A stretch of 64,000 bases of DNA from Candidatus Heimdallarchaeota archaeon (GTDB taxonomy: Archaea; Asgardarchaeota; Heimdallarchaeia; Hodarchaeales; Hodarchaeaceae): contig RDOB01000004.1 of NCBI GenBank assembly GCA_011364965.1, forward strand, positions 328,769-392,768, read 5' to 3'. Both the position numbers and the translations under genes were made by a program. Positions 26,148 to 33,821 of the stretch are shown here, piece by piece (within the stretch, counting starts at the first letter, position 1; every line of letters begins with the position of its first letter). The notes below the pieces were generated by a model. The model was not told the DNA's origin. It searched no databases and worked only from the letters and a program-made list of their open reading frames with translations.

Positions 26148-26798
26148 TTATTCACCCCATTCAGAAACATGGGATATTTGATAAGTTGCTTTTAAAGCCT
26201 CAAATGCAGCTTTACAGAAATTTTGAGTAGTACGGGTATCACCAAACGAATTACTCCATATATCGGAAATACCTGCTAGTTCTAACACGCTTTTAGCAAC
26301 GTCTCCCACGACTAAGCCTAATCCTTTTGGAGCTGGTTTAAGTAATATCTTTACACTACCCACTTTACCATGAACTTCAAATGGAATAGAGTGAGGATTA
26401 CTACAAGTACATTCCCAACTTCCACAGCCTCGTTTAACTGGTACAATGTTTAGTTTAGCTGAAACTATTGCATTCCTGATTGCTGTTCCCACACCTGCGG
26501 CTTTTGCTTGAGCTACTCCTACAATTCCATTTTTATTTCCGACTCCAGCAGTAGCAACAAATAGTGTTTTTCTTCCTGCATCAGTTTGTCTTTGTACACG
26601 AGCAACATTCAATACAGTTTCCGTTAGATTTGGTACTAGAAAATCTACTACCTCAACATCATCAATCTTTAGTGAATCCCTGAATATATCATAAATTGAG
26701 GCGATTGTACCATCTTTAACTAACTGACCAACACTGGTTCGCGGGATCCATGTTTCAAGATCTAATGATGGTTGGGTTCTCTCTCTTCTTCTACTCAT
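26148..26798 (-). CDS. rps5: Ribosomal protein uS5
   Basis: 216 residues in the archaeal form. It contains TWIPRTSVGQLVKDG, the S5 RNA-binding domain, then GKVGSVKILLKPAPKGLGLV and ISDIWSNSFGDTRTTQNF at the C-terminal half. It is part of the same operon, between uL18 and uL30. Confidence 0.96.
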   Translation of the reverse strand: MSRRRERTQPSLDLETWIPRTSVGQLVKDGTIASIYDIFRDSLKIDDVEVVDFLVPNLTETVLNVARVQRQTDAGRKTLFVATAGVGNKNGIVGVAQAKAAGVGTAIRNAIVSAKLNIVPVKRGCGSWECTCSNPHSIPFEVHGKVGSVKILLKPAPKGLGLVVGDVAKSVLELAGISDIWSNSFGDTRTTQNFCKAAFEALKATYQISHVSEWGE

Positions 26799-26827
26799 TT
26801 TGCTATCACATCTAAATTTTGGATACT

Positions 26828-27418
26828 TTATTGAAATTTACTCTCTATCATATTCTTTGAATCATTGAACAATTTTGGAATTTTCGTTGGATCAATTTTA
26901 TTTTTGTGATATTTAGAGAATTGCTTATCATAGAAATCTTTGTTATCTTCTTTCAATGCATTAGCATATTCGGAAATATGTGTTCCATTTATCCGTTTAT
27001 CATCTGGAAATATCTTATCTGAATGAGGAATGTCTATTCCTGAATCAACAACTCCTTTTAGAGCTGAAAATACCCGAGATCCATACACTGGAGGATTCAG
27101 TCCAATATCTAATATTGCACCTGCTATACCAGCCTTCTTCGCTTTGAAACCTGCCAGATATCCAACAAGATATGCACTTGGTAAATTAGAAGTAGCTACT
27201 AGCCAATTAAAACTTTTCAACTCTTTTGAATGTGTCGATGATAATGTTTTATCGCCATAAATATTTGCTTCTACGAACTGTACAAGACAATGACCATTTG
27301 TAACACGGACGACAGCACGGATTGCATTACTTTTTACTAATCGTCTTCTGAGATGATAATTTGTCTTTCCTTCTCTTCGTCGTCGGAATGGAACTCTATA
27401 ACGTGCATTTTTTGCCAA
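26828..27418 (-). CDS. rpl18: Ribosomal protein uL18
   Basis: 196 residues beginning AKNARYRVPFRRRREGKTNY, then LRRRLVKSNAIRAVVRVTN, the standard archaeal uL18 start, and continuing with AYLVGYLAGFKAKKAG. It binds 5S rRNA. The start codon is TTG. It is spaced five bases from eL19. Confidence 0.95.
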   Translation of the reverse strand: MAKNARYRVPFRRRREGKTNYHLRRRLVKSNAIRAVVRVTNGHCLVQFVEANIYGDKTLSSTHSKELKSFNWLVATSNLPSAYLVGYLAGFKAKKAGIAGAILDIGLNPPVYGSRVFSALKGVVDSGIDIPHSDKIFPDDKRINGTHISEYANALKEDNKDFYDKQFSKYHKNKIDPTKIPKLFNDSKNMIESKFQ

Positions 27419-27423
27419 TTATT

Positions 27424-27891
27424 CTATCTCCTTTTCTTTTTCCGCTTCTTTAGCATCCCTGAATCTTCAACGGTATTCCTAAGATGTGCAACACTTCGAT
27501 AGGAGTTACCTTTGACTTTTGCATACAGTTTCCGATATTGACTAGGAAGAATTAATTCATTTTCTCTCAAGCCCCTGAGATATCTTCGCTGACTTCTGAT
27601 TTTATTTATCCAAACTCTTTTGCTTGGTTGTCTTGCTCCCATCTTTCCTTTGCGACTTCCATGACCACGTCTTTGCCCATGTTTTTTCTGATGGATAAGG
27701 AGTCGAGTTCGTCCTCTTGAAACTCCATTTATGGGTTTTTTCCGAATAACATTGTCTGCGATTAATTTTCTGATATCATCTCTCGTAAGTGCTAAAGAAA
27801 GATCCTCTTCAAAATTAGGATCAATCCAGACTCTTTTTATACCAACATCAAGGATTTTTGCAGCAATTTTTTTCTGGGGCGTTAGATTCAT
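27424..27891 (-). CDS. rpl19e: Ribosomal protein eL19
   Basis: 155 residues, basic. It has KKIAAKILDVGIKRVWIDPN, the R-x-R-x-L-x-x-Q-K-x-x-G-x-R-R-G-x-G-S-R-K-G segment (GQRRGHGSRKG) and WINKIRSQRRYLRGLRE. The ATG overlaps the eL32 stop by four bases, so translation is coupled. Confidence 0.95.
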   Translation of the reverse strand: MNLTPQKKIAAKILDVGIKRVWIDPNFEEDLSLALTRDDIRKLIADNVIRKKPINGVSRGRTRLLIHQKKHGQRRGHGSRKGKMGARQPSKRVWINKIRSQRRYLRGLRENELILPSQYRKLYAKVKGNSYRSVAHLRNTVEDSGMLKKRKKKRR

Positions 27892-28412
27892 TTTTCATCA
27901 CTTTCTTCGCTATCTTCTTCTAAATCAAGATCCTCGATGGCTATATCTTCAAGCATATCTTCATCTAATTCTAACTCTTCTTCTAAATCGCCCAGATCGA
28001 TTTTTGCAACTATTGGGTTCAGAACGTTAATATTCAGCAATTCTGCTTCCATAATTATCTGTTCTCGTTTTTTCCGTCCAACTGTAGCTGCAATGCGAGC
28101 GACCTGATTTTTAGAATCCATCAAAGTGAGATCTGTTGGGGAATTCACAATAATTTCTTCTTTACCAGATGATGATTGATGACGTACTCTTTTGGGGGAT
28201 CGAAAACCAATTTTTGGGGATATTGGCCAACCTGCTTTTTTTTCTTTGGCCTTCGTGTCAATACCACGGGGTTTTCGCCATCTTTCTTTCACTCTAATGT
28301 AGCGCCAGGATTCAATTCTTCGAAATTTTGGCCTTTTAGTCTTCAGGTTTGAACGAATTTTTTTGAGGCGCGCATTCTTCATCTGTTCACTATTTTCCGA
28401 AATTTCAGTCAT
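27888..28412 (-). CDS. rpl32e: Ribosomal protein eL32 with acidic C-terminal tail
   Basis: 174 residues. The core matches eL32 (KFRRIESWRYIRVKERWRKP, PRGIDTKAK, KIGFRSPKRVRH, VARIAATVGRKKREQI). After about residue 138 comes a tail almost entirely of D, E, L and S, ending EEDSEESDEK, which is unusual for a basic ribosomal protein. It is the first gene of the operon. The uL6 and uS8 genes that normally precede it in archaeal spc operons are absent, so the operon is split here. Confidence 0.93.
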   Translation of the reverse strand: MTEISENSEQMKNARLKKIRSNLKTKRPKFRRIESWRYIRVKERWRKPRGIDTKAKEKKAGWPISPKIGFRSPKRVRHQSSSGKEEIIVNSPTDLTLMDSKNQVARIAATVGRKKREQIIMEAELLNINVLNPIVAKIDLGDLEEELELDEDMLEDIAIEDLDLEEDSEESDEK

Positions 28413-28954
28413 CTTTATTTCATCCTTTGTATGAAGAAGGGATTCTTGATTAAATCTTCGATTATATTGCTATTGATGTTATATACGTAATTTACAGAAT
28501 TTTTTTTTCTGTTAATATCATTCAACGGGCACTCGAGGATTAAATGTAGACCAGAGCCCCGTATAGGCGACTATTGCGCCTGTATTTAAATGATACAGGA
28601 AGAGCTTTTAATAGGCTTTTGAGTATAAATCTCTCCCCTTTAATGATAGAAAGTTAGGAATTTATTATATTACACTGATTTATCTCTATTGCACTTTCAA
28701 GAGGTGAATGAACATCTCTTCACTCCATTAAGAAACAGCTGTTGAATAATTTAGAAATATTTCACACCATTTCATTATAAATTAATGTCTTGATATAATA
28801 AAATAAACAAACAAGAAATGTAAAAGAGAAGGATTCAGGTCATTCATCTATTCAAGAGAGTACCATTTATATTATTTATCTGTTTAAACAACTAAGGAGA
28901 TGATTTATAATTTTAATAAGCATAGAAAAGGCATTCAAGGAAATTGATGATTAT
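28413..28954. other. Intergenic region upstream of the eL32 operon and of nurA
   Basis: About 540 bases holding the divergent promoters of the ribosomal operon (leftward) and nurA (rightward). The centre contains a GC-richer block with overlapping inverted repeats (28527-28599, listed separately). A strong AAGGAG ribosome binding site at 28894-28899 lies before the nurA reading frame. No other gene is seen. Confidence 0.5.
28527..28599 (-). promoter_or_regulatory. Possible structured RNA element upstream of the eL32 operon
   Basis: Three inverted pairs lie close together in otherwise AT-rich DNA: GGGC (28527-28530) with GCCC (28556-28559); AGGCG (28565-28569) with CGCCT (28577-28581); and CCTGTAT (28579-28585) with ATACAGG (28593-28599). 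The last two share CCT at 28579-28581 and so exclude each other, as in switching leaders. It lies 115-190 bases upstream of the eL32 start and could be a leader of that operon or an independent small RNA. No known RNA family is recognised, and the strand is a guess. Confidence 0.35.
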
Positions 28955-30061
28955 TTGAAAGAAATCTCAACAATTAATCAACAAAAAATAGAATTTTGCA
29001 GTGTTTTACGTGACCTTAACCCTATACTGGCGTCTTTACCACCCCATTTACAAACATCTACTTGTGATCTGAAGATGTTCTCTCTTTTACAACCAAGTGA
29101 TATTTCTGGTCTAACAATTGGCGGAATAGATGGGGGTTATTCCTCTCGTCTGCTCTTGGGATTTGACATTTTTTTATTTCGTGCAATTGCTGTATTCTCA
29201 ACATACTCTCCTAGTAAAATTCTAAAAACTAGTTACTTTCCAGCCAAAACACCTTCTCTCGAAATTGCAGTTTCAGACGTTGGTCTTTCCACCCTCGATT
29301 TTGAAAATATGGGTTCTATTCGTCGCGCTATAACAGAATTAGAAGTCGCAAACAAAGTAATTACTGAATACTTAGACTTAAGATCAAAAAAGATTGATCT
29401 ATTATTGTTAGATGGAAGTCCTGTTGTGAATAAACCTATAACGAAGAATGATAAGATACTTAACTATTATATCTCTTATGTTTCTATTTTAACTCGTCTA
29501 GTGAGGAAAGCTAATGAAAATGGAGTTAAGCTTGCTTGGATTGTTAAAGATAGTAGATCAAATTTATTTACTAAGCTCTTAGGAAGGATAACCCCCTTTA
29601 TTATTGAAGAGAATCCTCATCTATTCTCTTTAGATTATCGTCAAATTTTAAAGAGAAGTAGGGATATGGATCTCTTATATTATCTTCTCTTAGCAAATAC
29701 GAGGTCTATGGTATTCTATCGACAATATTCAATGCCAAAGCAGTTTGCTCAAGACTTTGCTCTGTATTCTTTCTATCTAAAAACTGCTCCATTTGATATT
29801 CCTTTACGAATCGAACTTTTTCAGTCACTCCATCAGTCTCGTGAAGAAAGGATAAAAGAAGTTCAAATTCTTTCAGAACTTATTCTCCCAGTATCGCAAT
29901 ATAATCGAACATATGGTGTACCAGCCCCCATTGTCGAAGCAGACGCACGTGCTAGAATTAGGGAAACAGAAGTCGAATCTTTACTTCAATTATTAAGAAA
30001 ACGTTACAATTCGCTTGGATTATGGACAAAGAGGAGAGAAAGAGCTCCTTGGAAATTATAG
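28955..30061 (+). CDS. nurA: NurA 5'-3' nuclease
   Basis: 368 residues from a TTG. NurA marks are GGIDGGYSSR (first metal site), LLLLDGSPV, AWIVKDSRSN and, near the end, APIVEADARARI. NurA works with the HerA ATPase in DNA-end resection for recombination repair. The frame stays open upstream to 28904. The AAGGAG at 28894-28899 lies before in-frame ATA/ATT codons at 28907/28910, not before the TTG, so the true start may be a rarer codon giving about 15 more residues (ending IEKAFKEIDDY). HerA follows 11 bases after the stop. Confidence 0.88.
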   Translation: MKEISTINQQKIEFCSVLRDLNPILASLPPHLQTSTCDLKMFSLLQPSDISGLTIGGIDGGYSSRLLLGFDIFLFRAIAVFSTYSPSKILKTSYFPAKTPSLEIAVSDVGLSTLDFENMGSIRRAITELEVANKVITEYLDLRSKKIDLLLLDGSPVVNKPITKNDKILNYYISYVSILTRLVRKANENGVKLAWIVKDSRSNLFTKLLGRITPFIIEENPHLFSLDYRQILKRSRDMDLLYYLLLANTRSMVFYRQYSMPKQFAQDFALYSFYLKTAPFDIPLRIELFQSLHQSREERIKEVQILSELILPVSQYNRTYGVPAPIVEADARARIRETEVESLLQLLRKRYNSLGLWTKRRERAPWKL

Positions 30062-30072
30062 GATGTAATAAC

Positions 30073-31551
30073 ATGTCAAATATTGGTATTGTTATCTCTA
30101 CTCCTACATCCCCGAGTTTGGAGATTATTGAAATCATTATTGAAAAAAATGCAATGCATAAAATTGAAAGAGGGCAATTCCTCTGCATTCCTTTAACAGA
30201 GAACATACAAATTATTGCGATTGTCACTAATATTAGGAAAACAAATGCATATTACGAGACATTCGATCCAAATGTCCAGGAAATTGCCTCTCGTAACTAT
30301 GAAGGGATTTTTCCTACGGGAGAATGGGAAAATACAGTTGCTGAGCTTAAACCTCTGGGGCAGGTGGAAATTAATACAAAAGCTATTTCTCGTGTGAAGG
30401 TTCCTGTTTCTCCTGGCACAAGAGCAAAAGTTGCATCTCCTCAATTACTTTCTACATTTCTTGGTTTGGATGATTCAGGTCTATATTTAGGTAATCTTTC
30501 ATCAAATAATGTTAGAATTAAGCTTAATATCTCTAAACTTTTAAGAAAACACCTAGCTATACTGGCTATTTCCGGAGCGGGAAAAAGTTATGCTACATCA
30601 ATATTACTTGAAGAATTATATAATTATGGGAAATTAGGAATATTAGTTATTGATCCTCATGGTGAATACACACAAATTTTACCCGAAATTGAAAAAGACC
30701 CACGAGTGCAGATAATAAATAGTTCTTTCATCTCTATAGGTGTTCCTTCGCTAACAGCCTGGCAATTATCGGAATTTATGCCTGAAATTTCAATCGTGCA
30801 GGCAAGAGTACTAAATGATGTAATTGAATCAGTGAAAAAAGAGAAAAACGAAGAATATGCCCTTCAAGATCTTATATATTACTTAGATAATTCAGAAACT
30901 ATCAATTCCAGAACAAAAGATGCCCTAATAGGATGGCTGTTATCTCTTCAAAGAACATTCCTATTTTCAAATCAATCTAATCCTAGTTTGGATGAGATAA
31001 TCGAACCTGGGCAAATAACAATAGTGGATCTCTCTGGAATACAAAATATTCGTTCAAGACAAATTATTACTCATTATTTAATTGGGAATCTCTATTATAA
31101 GCGAATGCGAGGAGAAATACCTCCAATATTATTCATCATTGAAGAAGCTCACCAATTCTGCCCTGAAACAAGTCGATCTATATCAAAACGGATAATTGAA
31201 ACAATTGCTAGAGAAGGAAGGAAGTTTTATGCATCTCTTTGTCTGATATCACAGCGTCCTGTGAATATGTCTGTAACTGCTCTCTCCCAATGTAACTCTA
31301 ACTTGATCATGCGCATTAGAAACCCTTATGACCAAGATTTCATCGGAAGAATATCCGAAGGTATTGATAGATCAGCTTTGAAATCTTTACCAGATCTTGA
31401 GATTGGAGAAGCATTAATAGTCGGAGAAGCGATTAATTATCCAACTTTTCTTAAAATAAGAACAAGAAGGTTTCGTTCAAAGGATCATCTACCTGATTTG
31501 GAAGAAAAAGCAGCGGAATATAAAGAACGATGGAGTAAAAATCGATATTAG
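30073..31551 (+). CDS. herA: HerA helicase/translocase ATPase
   Basis: 492 residues from the ATG giving MSNIGIVISTPTSPS, 11 bases after nurA; an ATG at 30022 inside nurA is less likely. An N-terminal HAS-barrel domain is followed by an ATPase with Walker A SGAGKS (167-172), Walker B ILFIIEEAHQF, the sensor ISQRPVNMS and the C-terminal IRTRRFRSKDHL. The hexameric HerA ring drives NurA resection. Mre11 and Rad50 genes, often adjacent in other archaea, are absent here. Confidence 0.93.
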   Translation: MSNIGIVISTPTSPSLEIIEIIIEKNAMHKIERGQFLCIPLTENIQIIAIVTNIRKTNAYYETFDPNVQEIASRNYEGIFPTGEWENTVAELKPLGQVEINTKAISRVKVPVSPGTRAKVASPQLLSTFLGLDDSGLYLGNLSSNNVRIKLNISKLLRKHLAILAISGAGKSYATSILLEELYNYGKLGILVIDPHGEYTQILPEIEKDPRVQIINSSFISIGVPSLTAWQLSEFMPEISIVQARVLNDVIESVKKEKNEEYALQDLIYYLDNSETINSRTKDALIGWLLSLQRTFLFSNQSNPSLDEIIEPGQITIVDLSGIQNIRSRQIITHYLIGNLYYKRMRGEIPPILFIIEEAHQFCPETSRSISKRIIETIAREGRKFYASLCLISQRPVNMSVTALSQCNSNLIMRIRNPYDQDFIGRISEGIDRSALKSLPDLEIGEALIVGEAINYPTFLKIRTRRFRSKDHLPDLEEKAAEYKERWSKNRY

Positions 31552-31671
31552 AAAAACTGTGTCAGATAGATTATTTCCTAACCAACAATTACTTAGATAT
31601 ATAGATATAAGGTTTTAAAGAAATTGCTCGGATTGAATTCTAAATAGGATTATTTCTGGAGAAAAATTATT

Positions 31672-31809
31672 TTGGCGTTAATAAATTTCTTTTATGCAAG
31701 TTTTATTGCCACTGCCCTCTCTCTCGTGGCTCTTGGTTTGATTCTTCTTTATTTATTGTTTTATAACGAGGAAGATGAAGATCTAGATGAGAAAATCGAA
31801 CCAAAGTAG
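31672..31809 (+). CDS. Small single-helix membrane protein
   Basis: 45 residues from a TTG that follows GGAG (31658-31661) by 10 bases. One hydrophobic helix (about residues 8-31: SFIATALSLVALGLILLYLL) is followed by an acidic tail NEEDEDLDEKIEPK. Length and topology resemble small accessory subunits such as eukaryotic OST4 or SecE/Sec61 gamma parts, but similarity this short is weak. It lies between herA and the TIM-like gene on the opposite strand. It is real only if expressed; the good ribosome binding site supports it. Confidence 0.45.
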   Translation: MALINFFYASFIATALSLVALGLILLYLLFYNEEDEDLDEKIEPK

Positions 31810-31848
31810 ATAAGAAGAAGAGATAACAACTATTATGAATTTAATCCC

Positions 31849-32535
31849 TTACTTTTCACTAATAACTCTAGCTATGCTCATTAAAAAAGTGTTTGGATCC
31901 TTTGATTTAGTATAGATCGTGTTAATTAAAATTCCTTCAGCTCCCAACTCAAAAACCTTTTCTACATCGTTTGCGGTATAAATCCCAGCCCCACATATAG
32001 GAGAAATTCGTGGGTTCTCTATTTTAATTCTTCTTGTGTTATTTTGAATGACTGCAGGTTCAACATCACAGATTGCAATCCTATTTTCTACTAGTTCAGG
32101 TGGTTGAAAAGCTATTGCATGTGGATCTAATTTAGTAACTGCTGCGCTCACTGCTTCGTTATTAGTGCAAATAACAGTATAAAGGCGACTAGTTCGTGAT
32201 TCCCGAACAATTTTTTCTAAAGAAAATAAGCTCTGTTGTGTATCGATAGGATTTATAACAACTCCTTCAGCTCCTGCTTCTTTTATCATGTCTATCACAA
32301 TTAAACCCGATTTATTATAATTTGAGAATGGATCCAGTCGTTGAGAGAATATGGGAATTTCCAACTCAGAAGAATATTTAGCTAAATTTGTTAGAGACGG
32401 ACAGACTGCTATATTTATACCCAATTCTTGGGACACTTTCTCCGCAGTTTTAGCTAACTTCATACCTTTCTCCCCAGCTGTTTCAGGATAAGCTTGAAAA
32501 TCAATGATAATTTTCGGTGCAAAAAATTCTCTCAT
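31849..32535 (-). CDS. Triosephosphate isomerase homologue lacking catalytic residues
   Basis: 228 residues, the length of archaeal TIM, and alignable from end to end (EKGMKLAKTAEKVSQELG; VICTNNEAVSAAVTKLDP; ICGAGIYTANDVEKVFELGA). All three catalytic positions are changed. The N-x-K motif is D-F-Q (Q14 for lysine), N-H-S-E is N-P-I-D (P96 for histidine), and V-E-P-P-E-L is F-Q-P-P-E-L (Q144 for glutamate). The phosphate-binding end LLASG reads LINTI. It cannot isomerise by the known mechanism. The intact reading frame argues for a new role rather than decay. The organism presumably has a normal TIM elsewhere. Confidence 0.85.
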   Translation of the reverse strand: MREFFAPKIIIDFQAYPETAGEKGMKLAKTAEKVSQELGINIAVCPSLTNLAKYSSELEIPIFSQRLDPFSNYNKSGLIVIDMIKEAGAEGVVINPIDTQQSLFSLEKIVRESRTSRLYTVICTNNEAVSAAVTKLDPHAIAFQPPELVENRIAICDVEPAVIQNNTRRIKIENPRISPICGAGIYTANDVEKVFELGAEGILINTIYTKSKDPNTFLMSIARVISEK

Positions 32536-32953
32536 TCTTTACTAAACATCCTTATTTCTTATTATTGAGGAAAATCAGTGTAATTTTTCATTCTTGTCCT
32601 ATTATTTCGCTTAAAAGCAGTATTTTAAGAAATAACTCTTTAGATCTATCCTTTTATTATCCGTATAAAGAATATTGTCTAAGATGCAGATGTAATACCG
32701 AATTATTCATTCACTCTTTTATTCTTAAGGTTCTCAATCATTCCATATTAATGAATTAAAGTACTTTAGAGGCTTTTAATTTTATATTTGTATCAAACAA
32801 CTTCCTCCACTAGATGAGCTTTGTGATAAAAACTAGGTACTTTATAATTCATGAATGGATCCTTCTACTTTTTTTGACGTAACTCTTAAAGATTCCTCTC
32901 AATTTCGACCTTTTGAATAGTTTAACGCATAAATAGAAAGGAGCTAATGTTGA
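32536..32953. other. Intergenic region between the TIM homologue and eS1
   Basis: About 420 AT-rich bases with the divergent promoters of both genes. A GGAG at 32941-32944 precedes both an ATG at 32947 (a 16-codon ORF overlapping the eS1 start) and the eS1 TTG at 32954. The overlap could affect initiation. No RNA gene or repeat is recognised. Confidence 0.45.
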
Positions 32954-33559
32954 TTGAGCCAGCGGTCACGGTCATCGCGAAGAATGGTAGATAAATGGTC
33001 TACTAAACAATTATTTAACGTTTACAGTCCACCAGGATTCTTAGATGGTGATGAGAGAATTGTGGGAGAAACGATTACTTCAGATCCTAGTATGCTAATT
33101 GGTAGAGTTATTGAAGTATCCCTTGCAGATATAATTAACGATTATTCAAAGATGCATGTGAAGTTACAATTTCAAATAGTTGAAGTCACAGGGTCTAATG
33201 CAAAAACAAGATTTAAGGGTCACTCATTCGCGCGAGACTATCTAAGATTTCTTGTAAGGAGACGTCGAACTCGAATAGATAGTATAAATACCATAAAAAC
33301 TAAAGATGGAGTTCCTTTTAGAATTACAGCTACTGGTTTTACCACTCATAGATCCAAAACTAGTCAAAAAGATGCAATTAGAAGAGAAATGCTGTCCATT
33401 ATCGATGAAAAAGCAAATGAACTCAATAGTATGGATTTCATTCGGGAAGCTACTGGTGGAAAACTTGGTTCGTATGTGTTTACAAAATGCAAACAAATAT
33501 ATCCTCTTAAAAGTGTTGAGATTCAGAAATCAAAGCTTCTTAAACCAATTTCAAGTTGA
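32954..33559 (+). CDS. rps1e: Ribosomal protein eS1
   Basis: 201 residues. VDKWSTKQLFNVYSPPGF, IGRVIEVSLADIINDYSKMH, RFKGHSFARDYLRFLVRRRR and TATGFTTHRSKTSQKDAIRR are the eS1 (S3Ae) pattern. The start is TTG. It converges on pcc1 and overlaps its end by nine bases. The grouping eS1-Pcc1-RecJ-uS15 is a known conserved archaeal neighbourhood, here with eS1 turned round. Confidence 0.94.
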   Translation: MSQRSRSSRRMVDKWSTKQLFNVYSPPGFLDGDERIVGETITSDPSMLIGRVIEVSLADIINDYSKMHVKLQFQIVEVTGSNAKTRFKGHSFARDYLRFLVRRRRTRIDSINTIKTKDGVPFRITATGFTTHRSKTSQKDAIRREMLSIIDEKANELNSMDFIREATGGKLGSYVFTKCKQIYPLKSVEIQKSKLLKPISS

Positions 33560-33814
33560 ATGATTTTCTTCATTGGTTTTTAAAGTCAAAACTTCCTCCA
33601 CTACATTCATCAAGGAAAGAATATCAAAAAACGTTGTTAGGGCCGTTTCTATCTTCGAAATAGATTTAATTGTAAAAATAACCTTATTTTTTCTCACTTG
33701 TGAATGTATTGACATTGGAGGATTAATATTATTATCTGGTTCCAAAGCTGACTGGATTAATTTTGCCTCTTTCTCTGAATTGGTTTTAATTTGAAAAATA
33801 TAATTAATTTTCAA
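33551..33814 (-). CDS. pcc1: KEOPS complex subunit Pcc1
   Basis: 87 residues with the Pcc1 fold pattern: EKEAKLIQSALEPDN, then strand-helix elements and TALTTFFDILSLMNVVEEVL at the end. KEOPS makes the t6A modification at position 37 of ANN-decoding tRNAs; Pcc1 holds the dimer together. It lies eight bases after the RecJ-like gene and is probably co-transcribed with it, as in other archaea. Confidence 0.82.
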   Translation of the reverse strand: MKINYIFQIKTNSEKEAKLIQSALEPDNNINPPMSIHSQVRKNKVIFTIKSISKIETALTTFFDILSLMNVVEEVLTLKTNEENHST

Positions 33815-33821
33815 TTTTTTC

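Noticed and set aside
32517..32759. 80-codon plus-strand frame upstream of eS1
   Set aside because: It overlaps the start of the TIM homologue, lacks a ribosome binding site and looks like random AT-rich sequence.
32947..32994. 16-codon ORF overlapping the eS1 start
   Set aside because: It shares the ribosome binding site with eS1 and has no conserved product; more likely chance.
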